The notes beneath the pieces were generated by a model, which ran no database searches, was not told the DNA's origin, and saw nothing but the letters and a program-made list of their open reading frames with translations. Shown piece after piece: positions 1 through 5,190 of a stretch of 5,190 nucleotides of DNA. Position numbers and translations under genes: made by a program. The number at the start of each line of letters is the position of its first letter. The stretch's first letter is position 1. Location of the stretch: assembly GCA_002068715.1 (NCBI GenBank), contig MWAR01000447.1:1-5190 (forward strand), read 5' to 3'. Source of the stretch: a bacterium ADurb.Bin374 (lineage in GTDB: Bacteria > Riflebacteria > Ozemobacteria > Ozemobacterales > Ozemobacteraceae).

Positions 1-528
1 CCGCTTCCGGGCCCCCTGTTTCATCCGCTCGATCAGCGCCTGCTCCTTCGCGTGGCGATAAGCCGCCAGAAGGGCCCGCTGGCCGTCCGAGAGAACGGAG
101 GTATCGGTGGCCGTGCCCATCAGCCGCAGCAGATGAGCCTCGTCACGCACCTTCGTGACGAATACCTTGTACCGGAAACTTTCGTCATCGGATCTGACTT
201 CCTGTCGGCCTTCACTCGTCAGATCGGCCTTCAGCAGGCGCTTTCGCCAATCGGAAGCCGGAACGCGCTTCACGTTCGACGCACGCTCGCGAACGGCCTC
301 GACCGCCGCGGCCGGCGTTCCGCGCTGCACGGGAATCACCTCGTCGATGCGCTGGTAATAAAAGACGAACTCGAACGAATCCTGGGGAGGCTCGACTTGG
401 GCGGCGGCTTCCACGCTCCGTTTCGCGGTTTTCGGCGTCCGCTTCGATGAGGCGAACTGGCCGCAGGCCAGATTCGCCGAAAGAACCGCCGCCAGCACCA
501 GCGCGCCTATTCGTGCCGCGATGTTCAT
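1..528 (-). CDS. Predicted exported protein of unknown function, C-terminus beyond the window
   Basis: The frame is open for 176 codons from the ATG at 526-528 to the left edge with no stop, so the gene is partial. The start is supported by GGAGAGG (plus positions 535-541) six bases upstream. Residues 1-22 form a signal peptide: a short N-terminus with Arg6, then a hydrophobic core ending LSANLAC. Cys22 invites a lipoprotein call, but the preceding residues N-L-A do not match a standard lipobox, so signal peptidase I cleavage is equally possible. A Lys/Arg/Ala/Pro linker (about 27-50) follows. Next comes a domain with beta-like stretches near 51-66 (SFEFVFYYQR) and 118-126 (FRYKVFVTK), and a charged, helical C-terminal part from about 130. 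I do not recognise the family. It is the last of three leftward genes, 77 bases after its upstream neighbour, and may be co-transcribed with it. The reading frame is sound; the function is unknown. Confidence 0.82.
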   Translation of the reverse strand, partial: MNIAARIGALVLAAVLSANLACGQFASSKRTPKTAKRSVEAAAQVEPPQDSFEFVFYYQRIDEVIPVQRGTPAAAVEAVRERASNVKRVPASDWRKRLLKADLTSEGRQEVRSDDESFRYKVFVTKVRDEAHLLRLMGTATDTSVLSDGQRALLAAYRHAKEQALIERMKQGARKR

Positions 529-553
529 ACTATGCCTCTCCAGAAATGCTCGA

Positions 554-598
554 ACTCCCCAGCGGGGTTACACCATCATACTCATGGTACTGGGGGGT
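554..598 (-). other. Nested hairpin between two leftward genes; possible weak terminator or leader structure
   Basis: In the 77-base gap between the two leftward genes, CCCCAG (557-562) pairs with CTGGGG (590-595). The stem extends outward with one mismatch. ACCAT (572-576) pairs with ATGGT (584-588) inside it. CCCC (557-560) can instead pair with GGGG (564-567), giving a competing smaller stem. On the minus strand no run of T follows the stem, so it is not a typical rho-independent terminator. It could slow RNA decay or separate the expression of the two genes. Confidence 0.35.
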
Positions 599-605
599 CG
601 GGGAA

Positions 606-1469
606 TTATCTCGGAATCATTCCCGACAGCACGTTGTAAAAGCCGTGCATGAAGGTGAGCAGGGTATCGGCCCCGGGCTCCGGAATTCTTCCGGGTGGGA
701 ACAGGCCGGCCACGTCGGGATGTTGCGCGGCGGCCCCGATCGCGATCGGATCGACACGCACGCTGACCGGCGGAGCGCCGTCCTGTGCAAAGATCAGCTC
801 GAACGCGGTGATGAGCCCGTCGCGCCGGCCGAGAATCACGGTCGGCGAAGCCGTCTGCTCTTTCGAGAACCGAAGTTCGGAAGGGGTTTCGAGACACCAG
901 GGATGGGTCTCGCGCAGCTTTTTTGCGATATGCGCCGGCGTCAGGGGATGCACGCCGATATCGATGGGTCGCGTCGCGACGAGCACGCCAAGGTTCATGA
1001 CAAGGTTCATCGCGAACTCCCCTTCCGCCGACCGGTCGATCCTGACGGTGGGGATGGGAATCTGGCGCTCCGGACCCGAGACGAACAGGGTCTGCGTGCC
1101 GCCGAGGTCGAGGAGGCAGGTCGCCGTCGCCCCGACGGCCAGATACCGGAAAAGAGCGTTCTGGGAAGAAAGTTCCAGAAGCGCATGGCTGTTTTTTTTC
1201 ATGCTGATCGTGCCGCTTCCGACGGTATGCTCCCCCTGGATGACCGTCAGTACGAGCCTGAGCGCGTCGATGTCCGGGGCTATGGGAAGCAGGGTCGCGG
1301 CGACGTCCTTTTCGAGCGCGGCCCAGAATGCCGTCTCGGATGCGACGTTTCGCGCCGCCGGTTCGACGGCCGACGCCGGAAACGCCGTCATCATCGCAAC
1401 AAGAGCCAGCAGGGCAACGCACCGCCCGGCCGTCTTCTTTATATTATATACTATTTCATATAGGTTCAT
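606..1469 (-). CDS. Secreted or periplasmic protein of unknown family (287 aa)
   Basis: The start is the ATG at 1467-1469. An AGGAG lies about 13 bases upstream, rather far, but no better in-frame start exists that keeps the signal peptide. Residues 1-34 are a Sec signal: KK at 11-12, a hydrophobic core about 17-30, and an ASA motif at 32-34 predicting cleavage before Val35. The mature protein begins with a helical stretch (about 44-60). An alternating hydrophobic, beta-rich region follows (about 69-175), including RLVLTVIQGE, a GSGTISM turn and strand, and TCLLDL. It ends with a Pro/Gly-rich segment (about 255-268) and a short helix. The many antiparallel-looking strands in a periplasmic protein faintly recall LolA-type folds, but no diagnostic motif is visible, so I give no family name. 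Two mature cysteines (118 and 192) are present. The first dozen codons are markedly AT-rich compared with the rest. An A8 run falls at codons 91-93 and is discussed as a finding. Open frames on the opposite strand here are shadows. Confidence 0.85.
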   Translation of the reverse strand: MNLYEIVYNIKKTAGRCVALLALVAMMTAFPASAVEPAARNVASETAFWAALEKDVAATLLPIAPDIDALRLVLTVIQGEHTVGSGTISMKKNSHALLELSSQNALFRYLAVGATATCLLDLGGTQTLFVSGPERQIPIPTVRIDRSAEGEFAMNLVMNLGVLVATRPIDIGVHPLTPAHIAKKLRETHPWCLETPSELRFSKEQTASPTVILGRRDGLITAFELIFAQDGAPPVSVRVDPIAIGAAAQHPDVAGLFPPGRIPEPGADTLLTFMHGFYNVLSGMIPR

Positions 1470-1535
1470 GTCTGTGAACGGTCTCCTGGTGTCGCAGCGG
1501 ATGTATCGAGTTCTGCGAAATCTCCCGTGCGTGCC

Positions 1536-1604
1536 GAGCTCGTCGAAGCCTGCCCTGAGCCTGTCGAAGGGTGGGGCGAGAGCCTCTCGTGTTTCGACAG
1601 GCTC
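1536..1604. repeat. REP-like composite palindromic repeat with GAGCxxGTCGAAG motif
   Basis: Three copies of one short motif occur in 69 bases. GAGCTCGTCGAAG (1536-1548) and GAGCCTGTCGAAG (1557-1569) are direct copies with a 21-base period. TTCGACAGGCTC (1593-1604) is a perfect 12-base inverted copy of 1557-1568. Between the inverted arms, CGAGA (1577-1581) and TCTCG (1585-1589) form an inner stem with a three-base loop, so the segment can fold into a long interrupted hairpin. From general knowledge, dispersed elements built on this kind of GTCGAAG palindrome are common in intergenic regions of GC-rich environmental bacteria. That it is multicopy in this genome is inference. It lies outside genes, downstream of a terminator and upstream of the next gene. 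Confidence 0.75.
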
Positions 1605-1722
1605 CGCATGAACGGGAGCGAGAAATCGGCTTTTGTCATATTGGTATCAATGATATCACTCCCGGTGCCCGTTGTGGGCGAATGCAGGGAGAAAGTCAAA
1701 AGAGAATCCGGGGTGTCGCGGC

Positions 1723-1772
1723 AAAAAAGAAAGGGCCCCGGCGCACCCGGGCGGGAGTGCTGGGGGCCCTTT
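1723..1772 (-). terminator. Rho-independent terminator of the 1791-2351 gene
   Basis: AAAGGGCCCC (1730-1739) pairs perfectly with GGGGCCCTTT (1763-1772). The intervening bases extend the stem further through GCAC/GTGC-type pairing. Read on the minus strand, the stem is followed by TTTCTTTTTT (the A-rich run at 1723-1732 on the plus strand), the expected U tract. It starts 18 bases after the stop codon at 1791-1793. No T run follows the stem on the plus strand beyond the three in the arm, so it acts for leftward transcription only. Confidence 0.92.
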
Positions 1773-1790
1773 CGGCGGGGAAAGCGAAAA

Positions 1791-2351
1791 TCAGTGGGTG
1801 AACACGTGGTTGTTGAGGGTGAACCGGTTGCTCAGCTGGGTGCCGATGCCGGTGGAAACCTGGCCCCAGTTCCAGCCGCGGAACAAGCCCCAGAGCAGGG
1901 CGCCGAAGCCGGCGGCGACGGGAGCGGCGATCAACGCGCCGGCAGCCGAACGGTTGTTCCGGGCGTGGGCAGCGGGGTTGGCCTGGGCCTGTTCGACGGT
2001 CCGGAGCAGCCTGAGAACGATTTCGAGAGCGTCGCCCCGGTCATTCCAGAGAATCTGGACCTTGGCCTTGTCGATACCGCGACGCAGATCGGAAGCGAGG
2101 CGGCGGTAGCACCCGGCAAAAGCATCGCTTCCGACGATGTTTCTCGCCTGGTCGAGGGATCTCGTCGCTGACTGGAGCGACATATACCCGGTACTGCACG
2201 CGATCGCGCAGCGGGCTTCCTCGAGCGCGGCATGGGCGTAGTTCAGGACGACATGAACGTCGCACGACTGGGCCAGCGCCTGGGGCGCGGCTTGGAACAG
2301 CAAAGATGCGATCAGAACGAAACTGCAGACGGTCCGAAACAGTGATTTCAC
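1791..2351 (-). CDS. Secreted, possibly membrane-attached, cysteine-containing protein of unknown function (186 aa)
   Basis: The start codon is GTG (2349-2351), supported by GGAGG seven bases upstream (plus positions 2359-2363). Residues 1-27 are a textbook Sec signal: Lys2 and Arg6, a hydrophobic core, and ALA at 25-27 with cleavage before Gln28. The mature part (about 30-125) looks almost entirely alpha-helical with regularly spaced Ala, Leu and Arg. It holds all four mature cysteines (30, 48, 52 and 81), which could form two disulfides in the periplasm. An Ala/Gly-rich hydrophobic segment follows (about 136-157), then a Trp/Gly-containing tail (GLFRGWNWGQ) and an Asn-rich end. The hydrophobic segment could be a membrane anchor or insert. 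The gene is single, with its own leader in the divergent region and a strong terminator behind it. I do not recognise the family. Confidence 0.87.
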   Translation of the reverse strand: MKSLFRTVCSFVLIASLLFQAAPQALAQSCDVHVVLNYAHAALEEARCAIACSTGYMSLQSATRSLDQARNIVGSDAFAGCYRRLASDLRRGIDKAKVQILWNDRGDALEIVLRLLRTVEQAQANPAAHARNNRSAAGALIAAPVAAGFGALLWGLFRGWNWGQVSTGIGTQLSNRFTLNNHVFTH

Positions 2352-2358
2352 GAAAGAA

Positions 2359-2363
2359 CCTCC
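2359..2363 (-). promoter_or_regulatory. Ribosome binding site fixing a GTG start
   Basis: GGAGG on the minus strand lies seven bases before the GTG at 2349-2351. It selects this GTG as the start of the secreted protein, and the codons that follow encode a complete signal peptide. Confidence 0.85.
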
Positions 2364-2540
2364 AGATTTTTCAATACATTTTTGAGGAAGCGATCACACA
2401 GCATTTTTCATGCCACTCAGAAAAACCTTTTGCAAAGCGATGATGCAAAGATGGGCCGTTGGCAATTGACCGAATTCCGGCACACAGATGCCGAACGTCG
2501 CAACGTTTTGTTACACTGAGGAAAATTCGCAGATATGGAG

Positions 2541-2547
2541 AGGGAGG
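2541..2547 (+). promoter_or_regulatory. Ribosome binding site that chooses between two in-frame ATGs
   Basis: AGGGAGG lies five bases before the ATG at 2553-2555. A second in-frame ATG at 2535-2537 is upstream of this site and has no Shine-Dalgarno of its own. The later ATG is therefore preferred, removing six residues (MEREDP) from the longest reading. Confidence 0.85.
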
Positions 2548-2552
2548 ATCCA

Positions 2553-3041
2553 ATGGCCACCTTCCGGAATATCCTGACGGCCTTCGTTGTGACGGTCCTC
2601 GTCGGCATCGCCGCCGGCTGGCTCCGATACTGGCTGGGATTTCTGGTCATCTTTCACGGAGCGGCCTGCGCCGGCATCATCGGCTGGCTGTTCCATCGCT
2701 TCAGGCCGGATCCAGCCGACTCCCCCGAATCGAACGCCTCGGTCTGGCGCTGGACGCTGCCGCTGCTTGCCGTTTTTTGGGCCGGCCAGATCGCTGGTAT
2801 CGGTCTCGCACAACCATGGTTCGAGCCTCTGGCCTATCTGGGCGGCATCGCTTCAGGAACGGGCGTGGAGACATTCGCCGCGATGGGAAGCATTCGCGCC
2901 TACGGTGGCGGCATGTCCGGCTTCCTGTGGCTGTTCAGCGTCGCTCTCGACACGCTGGTAATGTGGATTCTTCTCGCCGTCGCCCTTCGTACCGACGAAA
3001 AAGCCTCACATGAAGCCGAACCGGAAGGAGAAGAGTCATGA
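2553..3041 (+). CDS. Small integral membrane protein with four predicted helices, function unknown
   Basis: The product is 162 residues when started at the ATG backed by AGGGAGG. Hydrophobic segments lie at about 6-24, 27-48, 65-86 and 122-146. Basic residues after helix 2 (HRFRPDP) and after helix 4 (RTDEK), plus Arg5 at the N-terminus, fit both ends facing the cytoplasm. The 87-121 loop, rich in Gly and aromatics (QPWFEPLAYLGG, then YGGG), would face the periplasm. The C-terminal tail is acidic (EAEPEGEES). There is no catalytic or transport motif I recognise, and the length fits many uncharacterised small membrane proteins. Its stop overlaps the next start as ATGA, so it is very likely translationally coupled to the TPR protein. 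The two may form an envelope complex, which is inference. Confidence 0.88.
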   Translation: MATFRNILTAFVVTVLVGIAAGWLRYWLGFLVIFHGAACAGIIGWLFHRFRPDPADSPESNASVWRWTLPLLAVFWAGQIAGIGLAQPWFEPLAYLGGIASGTGVETFAAMGSIRAYGGGMSGFLWLFSVALDTLVMWILLAVALRTDEKASHEAEPEGEES

Positions 3042-3913
3042 TATCCCGTTTCAAAGCACTATCACGCGCTCTTCTCTTCATCGCGGGTTTCGTTGCGCTC
3101 ATCTTTGCAGACGGCTGCGTTTTCGACGGCGAAGCTGATGTCGATGTGGCCTGGAGCGCCCTGAAAAAAGGAGATTTGAACCAATCGATCAGATTCGCGA
3201 GCCGCGCGATCAACTTCGGGGGCCTATCCGGCGAGAAGCTCGGCTCTGCCTACGAGTGCCGCGCCGCGGCGAATCGCGACAAGAACGAACTCGACCGCGC
3301 TCTGGCCGATCTGGACAGGCTCGTGGCGCTTCGGCCCGACTACGCCGGGGGGTATCTGGCCCGGGGAGAAGTGCTGTTTCGCGCGAAATCGCATGACCGG
3401 GCGCTGGCCGACATGGATCAGGGCCTCAAGCTGGTCGATCCGTCGGGAAACGCGAAAGCCGTATCCCTCGCCCGGCGATATGTCATCAGGGGCAATATCC
3501 GCCTCGTGAAAAAAGATGCCGACGGGGCAATGGCCGATTACGAGCACGCCCTGTCGCTCGACCCGGCATCGTTCGACGCGCGCATGGGCCGCAGCCTGGT
3601 GCTGGAAACGCGCGGGCAGAAGCGTGAGGCGCTGGCCGAGATGGAACTCGTCTGCCAGGCCGCGTCGAAGAACTTCTCGCTTCCCCTTTCCCGGCAGAGC
3701 GTCTACCTGCGCCGCGTCGTCGCACTCCGAATGGCGAACGGCTTCGACCCGTCGAAACCGGCGCCCGTGATCCCGGCCGAGGCTCCGCCCCTTCCCGCCG
3801 CCCCGAAGGCGGAATCCGCAGAATCTCCTGAAGCACCGGCAACAACCGATGCCGATATACAGATGGATGGCGTTTCCGAAAAGAATCCGGACAAGCCTCT
3901 TCTCGGGAACTGA
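3038..3913 (+). CDS. TPR-repeat protein with a lipoprotein-like N-terminus
   Basis: The ATG at 3038-3040 overlaps the previous stop by 4 bp. AAGGAG (3025-3030), inside the upstream gene, is seven bases away. Residues 1-26 are a signal sequence (Arg4, Lys6, Arg10, then a hydrophobic core 11-23) ending A-D-G-Cys27. Cys27 is the probable lipidation site, although Ala and Asp at -3 and -2 are weak lipobox residues and simple membrane anchoring is an alternative. About five TPR-type helix pairs follow at roughly 35-61, 67-101, 104-135, 145-177 and 179-211. They show typical features such as A-L-A-D-L-D-R-L-V-A-L-R-P and A-M-A-D-Y-E-H-A-L-S-L-D-P. The region 237-270 is Pro/Ala-rich and probably disordered. 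TPRs bind other proteins, so this is likely an envelope scaffold or assembly factor. Its partner is unknown, and the overlapping membrane protein is the obvious candidate. Confidence 0.92.
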   Translation: MISRFKALSRALLFIAGFVALIFADGCVFDGEADVDVAWSALKKGDLNQSIRFASRAINFGGLSGEKLGSAYECRAAANRDKNELDRALADLDRLVALRPDYAGGYLARGEVLFRAKSHDRALADMDQGLKLVDPSGNAKAVSLARRYVIRGNIRLVKKDADGAMADYEHALSLDPASFDARMGRSLVLETRGQKREALAEMELVCQAASKNFSLPLSRQSVYLRRVVALRMANGFDPSKPAPVIPAEAPPLPAAPKAESAESPEAPATTDADIQMDGVSEKNPDKPLLGN

Positions 3914-3934
3914 CTCGACCCTCGCACGCACAGA

Positions 3935-3941
3935 AAGGAAG
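3935..3941 (+). promoter_or_regulatory. Ribosome binding site fixing the GTG start of the peptidase
   Basis: AAGGAAG ends five bases before GTG at 3947-3949. No ATG is better placed, and the downstream W-N-L-K-D-L-Y motif sits at residues 18-24, as expected near the N-terminus of this peptidase family. Confidence 0.8.
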
Positions 3942-3946
3942 TTCAC

Positions 3947-5190
3947 GTGGCGAAACAACGCTCGAATGGGACCGTCAACTCCGCCTCCGGCGTCTGCTGG
4001 AACCTGAAAGATCTGTATAAATCGCCGAAAGACCCGGCCCTTGAAGCTGATCTGGCCAAGGCCGAAAAGCGGGCGATCGCGTTCGAAAAGAAATACAAGG
4101 GCGCGCTGAAGCGCGGCATGAGCGGGCCGGGCCTGGCCGCCGCCGTCAAGGAATACGAGGAGATCCTCGTCCTGCGCGACCGGCCGGCCATCTACTCGAG
4201 CCTGCTGTTCTCGGCCGATACGCAGAGTCCGGAATACGGCCGCCTCATGCAGAGCGTTCAGGAGCGCGCAACGAGCGTTCACACCCACCTGTTGTTCTTC
4301 ATGCTCGAGTGGTGCGCCCTCGACGAGAAAGCCGCGAAGACGCTGATCTCGCACAATGCCGTCACCCCGTGGCGGCATTTCCTCGAGGCGGCGCGCCGGT
4401 ATCGGCCACACGTGCTGTCGGAGCCGGAGGAGCGCATAATCGAGGAGCTCGAGAACACCGGCTCGCGGGCATTCGTGCGCCTGTTCGATGAAACGTTGGG
4501 CGCGATGCGGTTCCCGGTGAAGGTCAAGGGAAAAGCCCGTGATCTCAGCGAGCAGGAAGCCCTCGCGATGCTCTACGACCCCGACCGTGAAACCAGGCGC
4601 GCCGCGGCCGAAGGGCTGACGGAGGGCTTCGAGACGAACCTGCGGCCCCTGACGTTCATGTTCAACACACTCGTGCAGGACCACGCGACGATCGACCGGC
4701 TGCGAAGTTACCCGCACCCGATGGCCAGCCGCAACCTGTCGAACGAGATCGACCAGAAGACCGTCGACACCCTGCTGCGCACCTGCGACGAGAACACCGC
4801 CATGGTGGCGCGCTACTACAGGCTGAAAGCCCGTCTGCTGGGCCTGAAAAAGCTGTATGATTACGACCGCTACGCGCCAATCTCGCGCGACCTGCCCTCC
4901 TGCTCCTGGGAAGACTGCCGCGAGCTCGTGACCTCGACCTACGGCACGTTCTCACCGCAGGCCGGCACGATCGCCGGACTGTTCTTCTCGAAACACTGGA
5001 TCGACGCCGAACTGCGGCCCGGAAAACGCGGCGGGGCATTCAGCGCGCCGGGAACGCCGGATGTCCATCCCTACATTCTCGTGAATTACAGCGAACGGCT
5101 GCGCGACGTGAGTACCGTCGCCCACGAACTCGGCCACGGCATCCACCAGTTCCTCTCGCAGGAACGCGGCTACATCCAGTCCGACACACC
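3947..5190 (+). CDS. Oligoendopeptidase of the pepF/M3 family (zinc metallopeptidase), C-terminus beyond the window
   Basis: The open frame has 414 complete codons from the GTG at 3947 to the right edge. Family members are usually about 600 residues, so about two thirds is present. The zinc motif HELGH is at residues 393-397: His393 and His397 bind zinc and Glu394 is the catalytic base. The third ligand, a Glu further downstream, is outside the window. Other family hallmarks are WNLKDLY (18-24), RSYPHPMASRNLSNEI (253-268), RYYRLKARLLGL (289-300), YDRYAPI (306-312) and RPGKRGGAFS (357-366) followed by HPYILVNY (374-381). There is no signal peptide, which fits the known cytoplasmic role of cleaving short peptides during peptide turnover. 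It lies 33 bases behind the TPR gene with its own ribosome site and no terminator between, so it is probably co-transcribed. Whether it has a specific substrate linked to its neighbours cannot be told. The long minus-strand frame overlapping it is a shadow. Confidence 0.95.
   Translation, partial: MAKQRSNGTVNSASGVCWNLKDLYKSPKDPALEADLAKAEKRAIAFEKKYKGALKRGMSGPGLAAAVKEYEEILVLRDRPAIYSSLLFSADTQSPEYGRLMQSVQERATSVHTHLLFFMLEWCALDEKAAKTLISHNAVTPWRHFLEAARRYRPHVLSEPEERIIEELENTGSRAFVRLFDETLGAMRFPVKVKGKARDLSEQEALAMLYDPDRETRRAAAEGLTEGFETNLRPLTFMFNTLVQDHATIDRLRSYPHPMASRNLSNEIDQKTVDTLLRTCDENTAMVARYYRLKARLLGLKKLYDYDRYAPISRDLPSCSWEDCRELVTSTYGTFSPQAGTIAGLFFSKHWIDAELRPGKRGGAFSAPGTPDVHPYILVNYSERLRDVSTVAHELGHGIHQFLSQERGYIQSDT

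Larger units (their letters stand above)
1470..1790. other. 321-base gap between leftward genes: repeat, small dyad and terminator
   Basis: No convincing gene lies here. From left to right it holds the ribosome-binding region of the 606-1469 gene, the GTCGAAG palindromic repeat (1536-1604), a short dyad TATCA-A-TGATA (1645-1655) that could be a protein-binding site, and the terminator of the rightmost leftward gene (1723-1772). Because that terminator is strong, the 606-1469 gene probably has its own promoter in this gap, but I cannot point to a good -35/-10 pair. A 77-codon minus-strand frame crossing the repeat (1466-1699) translates it into low-complexity Ser/Thr/Gly text and is not credible as a gene. 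Confidence 0.6.
2352..2552. promoter_or_regulatory. Divergent intergenic region with several dyads; control region for both directions
   Basis: This 201-base gap is more AT-rich than its surroundings and must hold the start signals for the leftward 1791-2351 gene and the rightward operon. Visible structure includes TTTGCA (2429-2434) and TGCAAA (2444-2449) as an inverted pair with a 9-base spacer. TGCAAAG is also directly repeated (2431-2437 and 2444-2450). GCAT-TTTTC-ATGC (2401-2413) is a small hairpin in the leftward leader. AACGT-CGCA-ACGTT (2494-2507) is a short perfect hairpin. A TACACT at 2512-2517 could be a rightward -10, but no good -35 sits at the right distance. No promoter is called with confidence. 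Confidence 0.5.

Noticed and set aside
568..1422. A 284-codon minus-strand frame overlapping the 606-1469 gene.
   Set aside because: It is Arg/Pro/Gly-rich, has no ribosome site and is in the -1 frame of the better gene. It is retained only as the possible frameshift extension discussed in the findings.
1536..1604. Reading the palindromic repeat as a CRISPR or as a simple terminator.
   Set aside because: There are only three short motif copies in mixed orientation with no regular spacers, and no T run follows the hairpin on either strand.
447..1611. Long plus-strand open frames (447-1463 and 649-1611).
   Set aside because: They lie antisense to the 606-1469 gene, which has a proper signal peptide. 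They have no signal, ribosome site or recognisable domain, and they run through the palindromic repeat or the ends of neighbouring genes.
1466..1699. A 77-codon minus-strand frame overlapping the next start as ATGA.
   Set aside because: About a third of it is a translation of the GTCGAAG repeat into low-complexity Ser/Thr/Gly sequence. There is no domain, and the overlap looks accidental.
1527..2171. A plus-strand frame of 214 codons.
   Set aside because: It crosses the repeat and the terminator hairpin and runs antisense to the secreted protein at 1791-2351. Its composition is Gly/Glu/Ala-rich, as expected for a shadow.
2371..2650. Small minus-strand frames in the divergent region (2371-2553 and 2417-2650).
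   Set aside because: They have no ribosome site. They overlap the start of the membrane protein or the leader of the 1791-2351 gene and show no protein-like features.
3166..3176. A6 run followed by GGAG inside the TPR gene as a slippery or internal start site.
   Set aside because: The run is out of phase for -1 slippage (codons AAA AAA GGA), and no suitable start codon follows the GGAG at a working distance with a meaningful frame.
3224..4717. A 497-codon minus-strand open frame, the longest complete frame in the window.
   Set aside because: It runs antisense to the TPR gene and the M3 peptidase, both of which have clear family motifs and ribosome sites. It crosses a gene boundary and has shadow-like Arg/Gly-rich composition.

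Overview
The window is GC-rich (roughly 60% or more by eye, with strong G/C preference at third codon positions). It has Shine-Dalgarno sites, GTG as well as ATG starts, Sec-type signal peptides and a TPR protein with a lipoprotein-like N-terminus. This suggests a GC-rich Gram-negative bacterium, possibly an environmental lineage known mainly from metagenomes. Only one of the six genes belongs to a family I can name at enzyme level, so I do not assign a phylum.

Layout. Three genes run leftward (minus strand). From right to left they are a GTG-initiated secreted protein with a C-terminal hydrophobic segment (1791-2351), a secreted protein of unknown family (606-1469), and a third exported protein cut by the left edge (1-528). 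A strong rho-independent terminator (1723-1772) follows the first. A REP-like palindromic repeat (1536-1604) lies in the gap before the second. Three genes run rightward from a divergent intergenic region (2352-2552). They are a four-helix membrane protein (2553-3041), a TPR protein that overlaps it by 4 bp (3038-3913), and, 33 bp later, a pepF-type M3 zinc oligopeptidase cut by the right edge (3947-5190).

How the genes may work together. Five of the six products are predicted to enter or cross the inner membrane. The membrane protein and TPR protein are almost certainly translationally coupled. The peptidase lacks a signal peptide, has its own ribosome site and could be a co-transcribed cytoplasmic housekeeping gene. 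Shared function among the three exported left-hand proteins is inference only.

No clear phage, CRISPR, toxin-antitoxin, transposase, tRNA or rRNA signal was seen. The less ordinary signals are the composite GTCGAAG repeat, a correctly phased A AAA AAC slippery site followed by a hairpin inside the 606-1469 gene, and several dyads in the divergent promoter region. None by itself demonstrates a new system.
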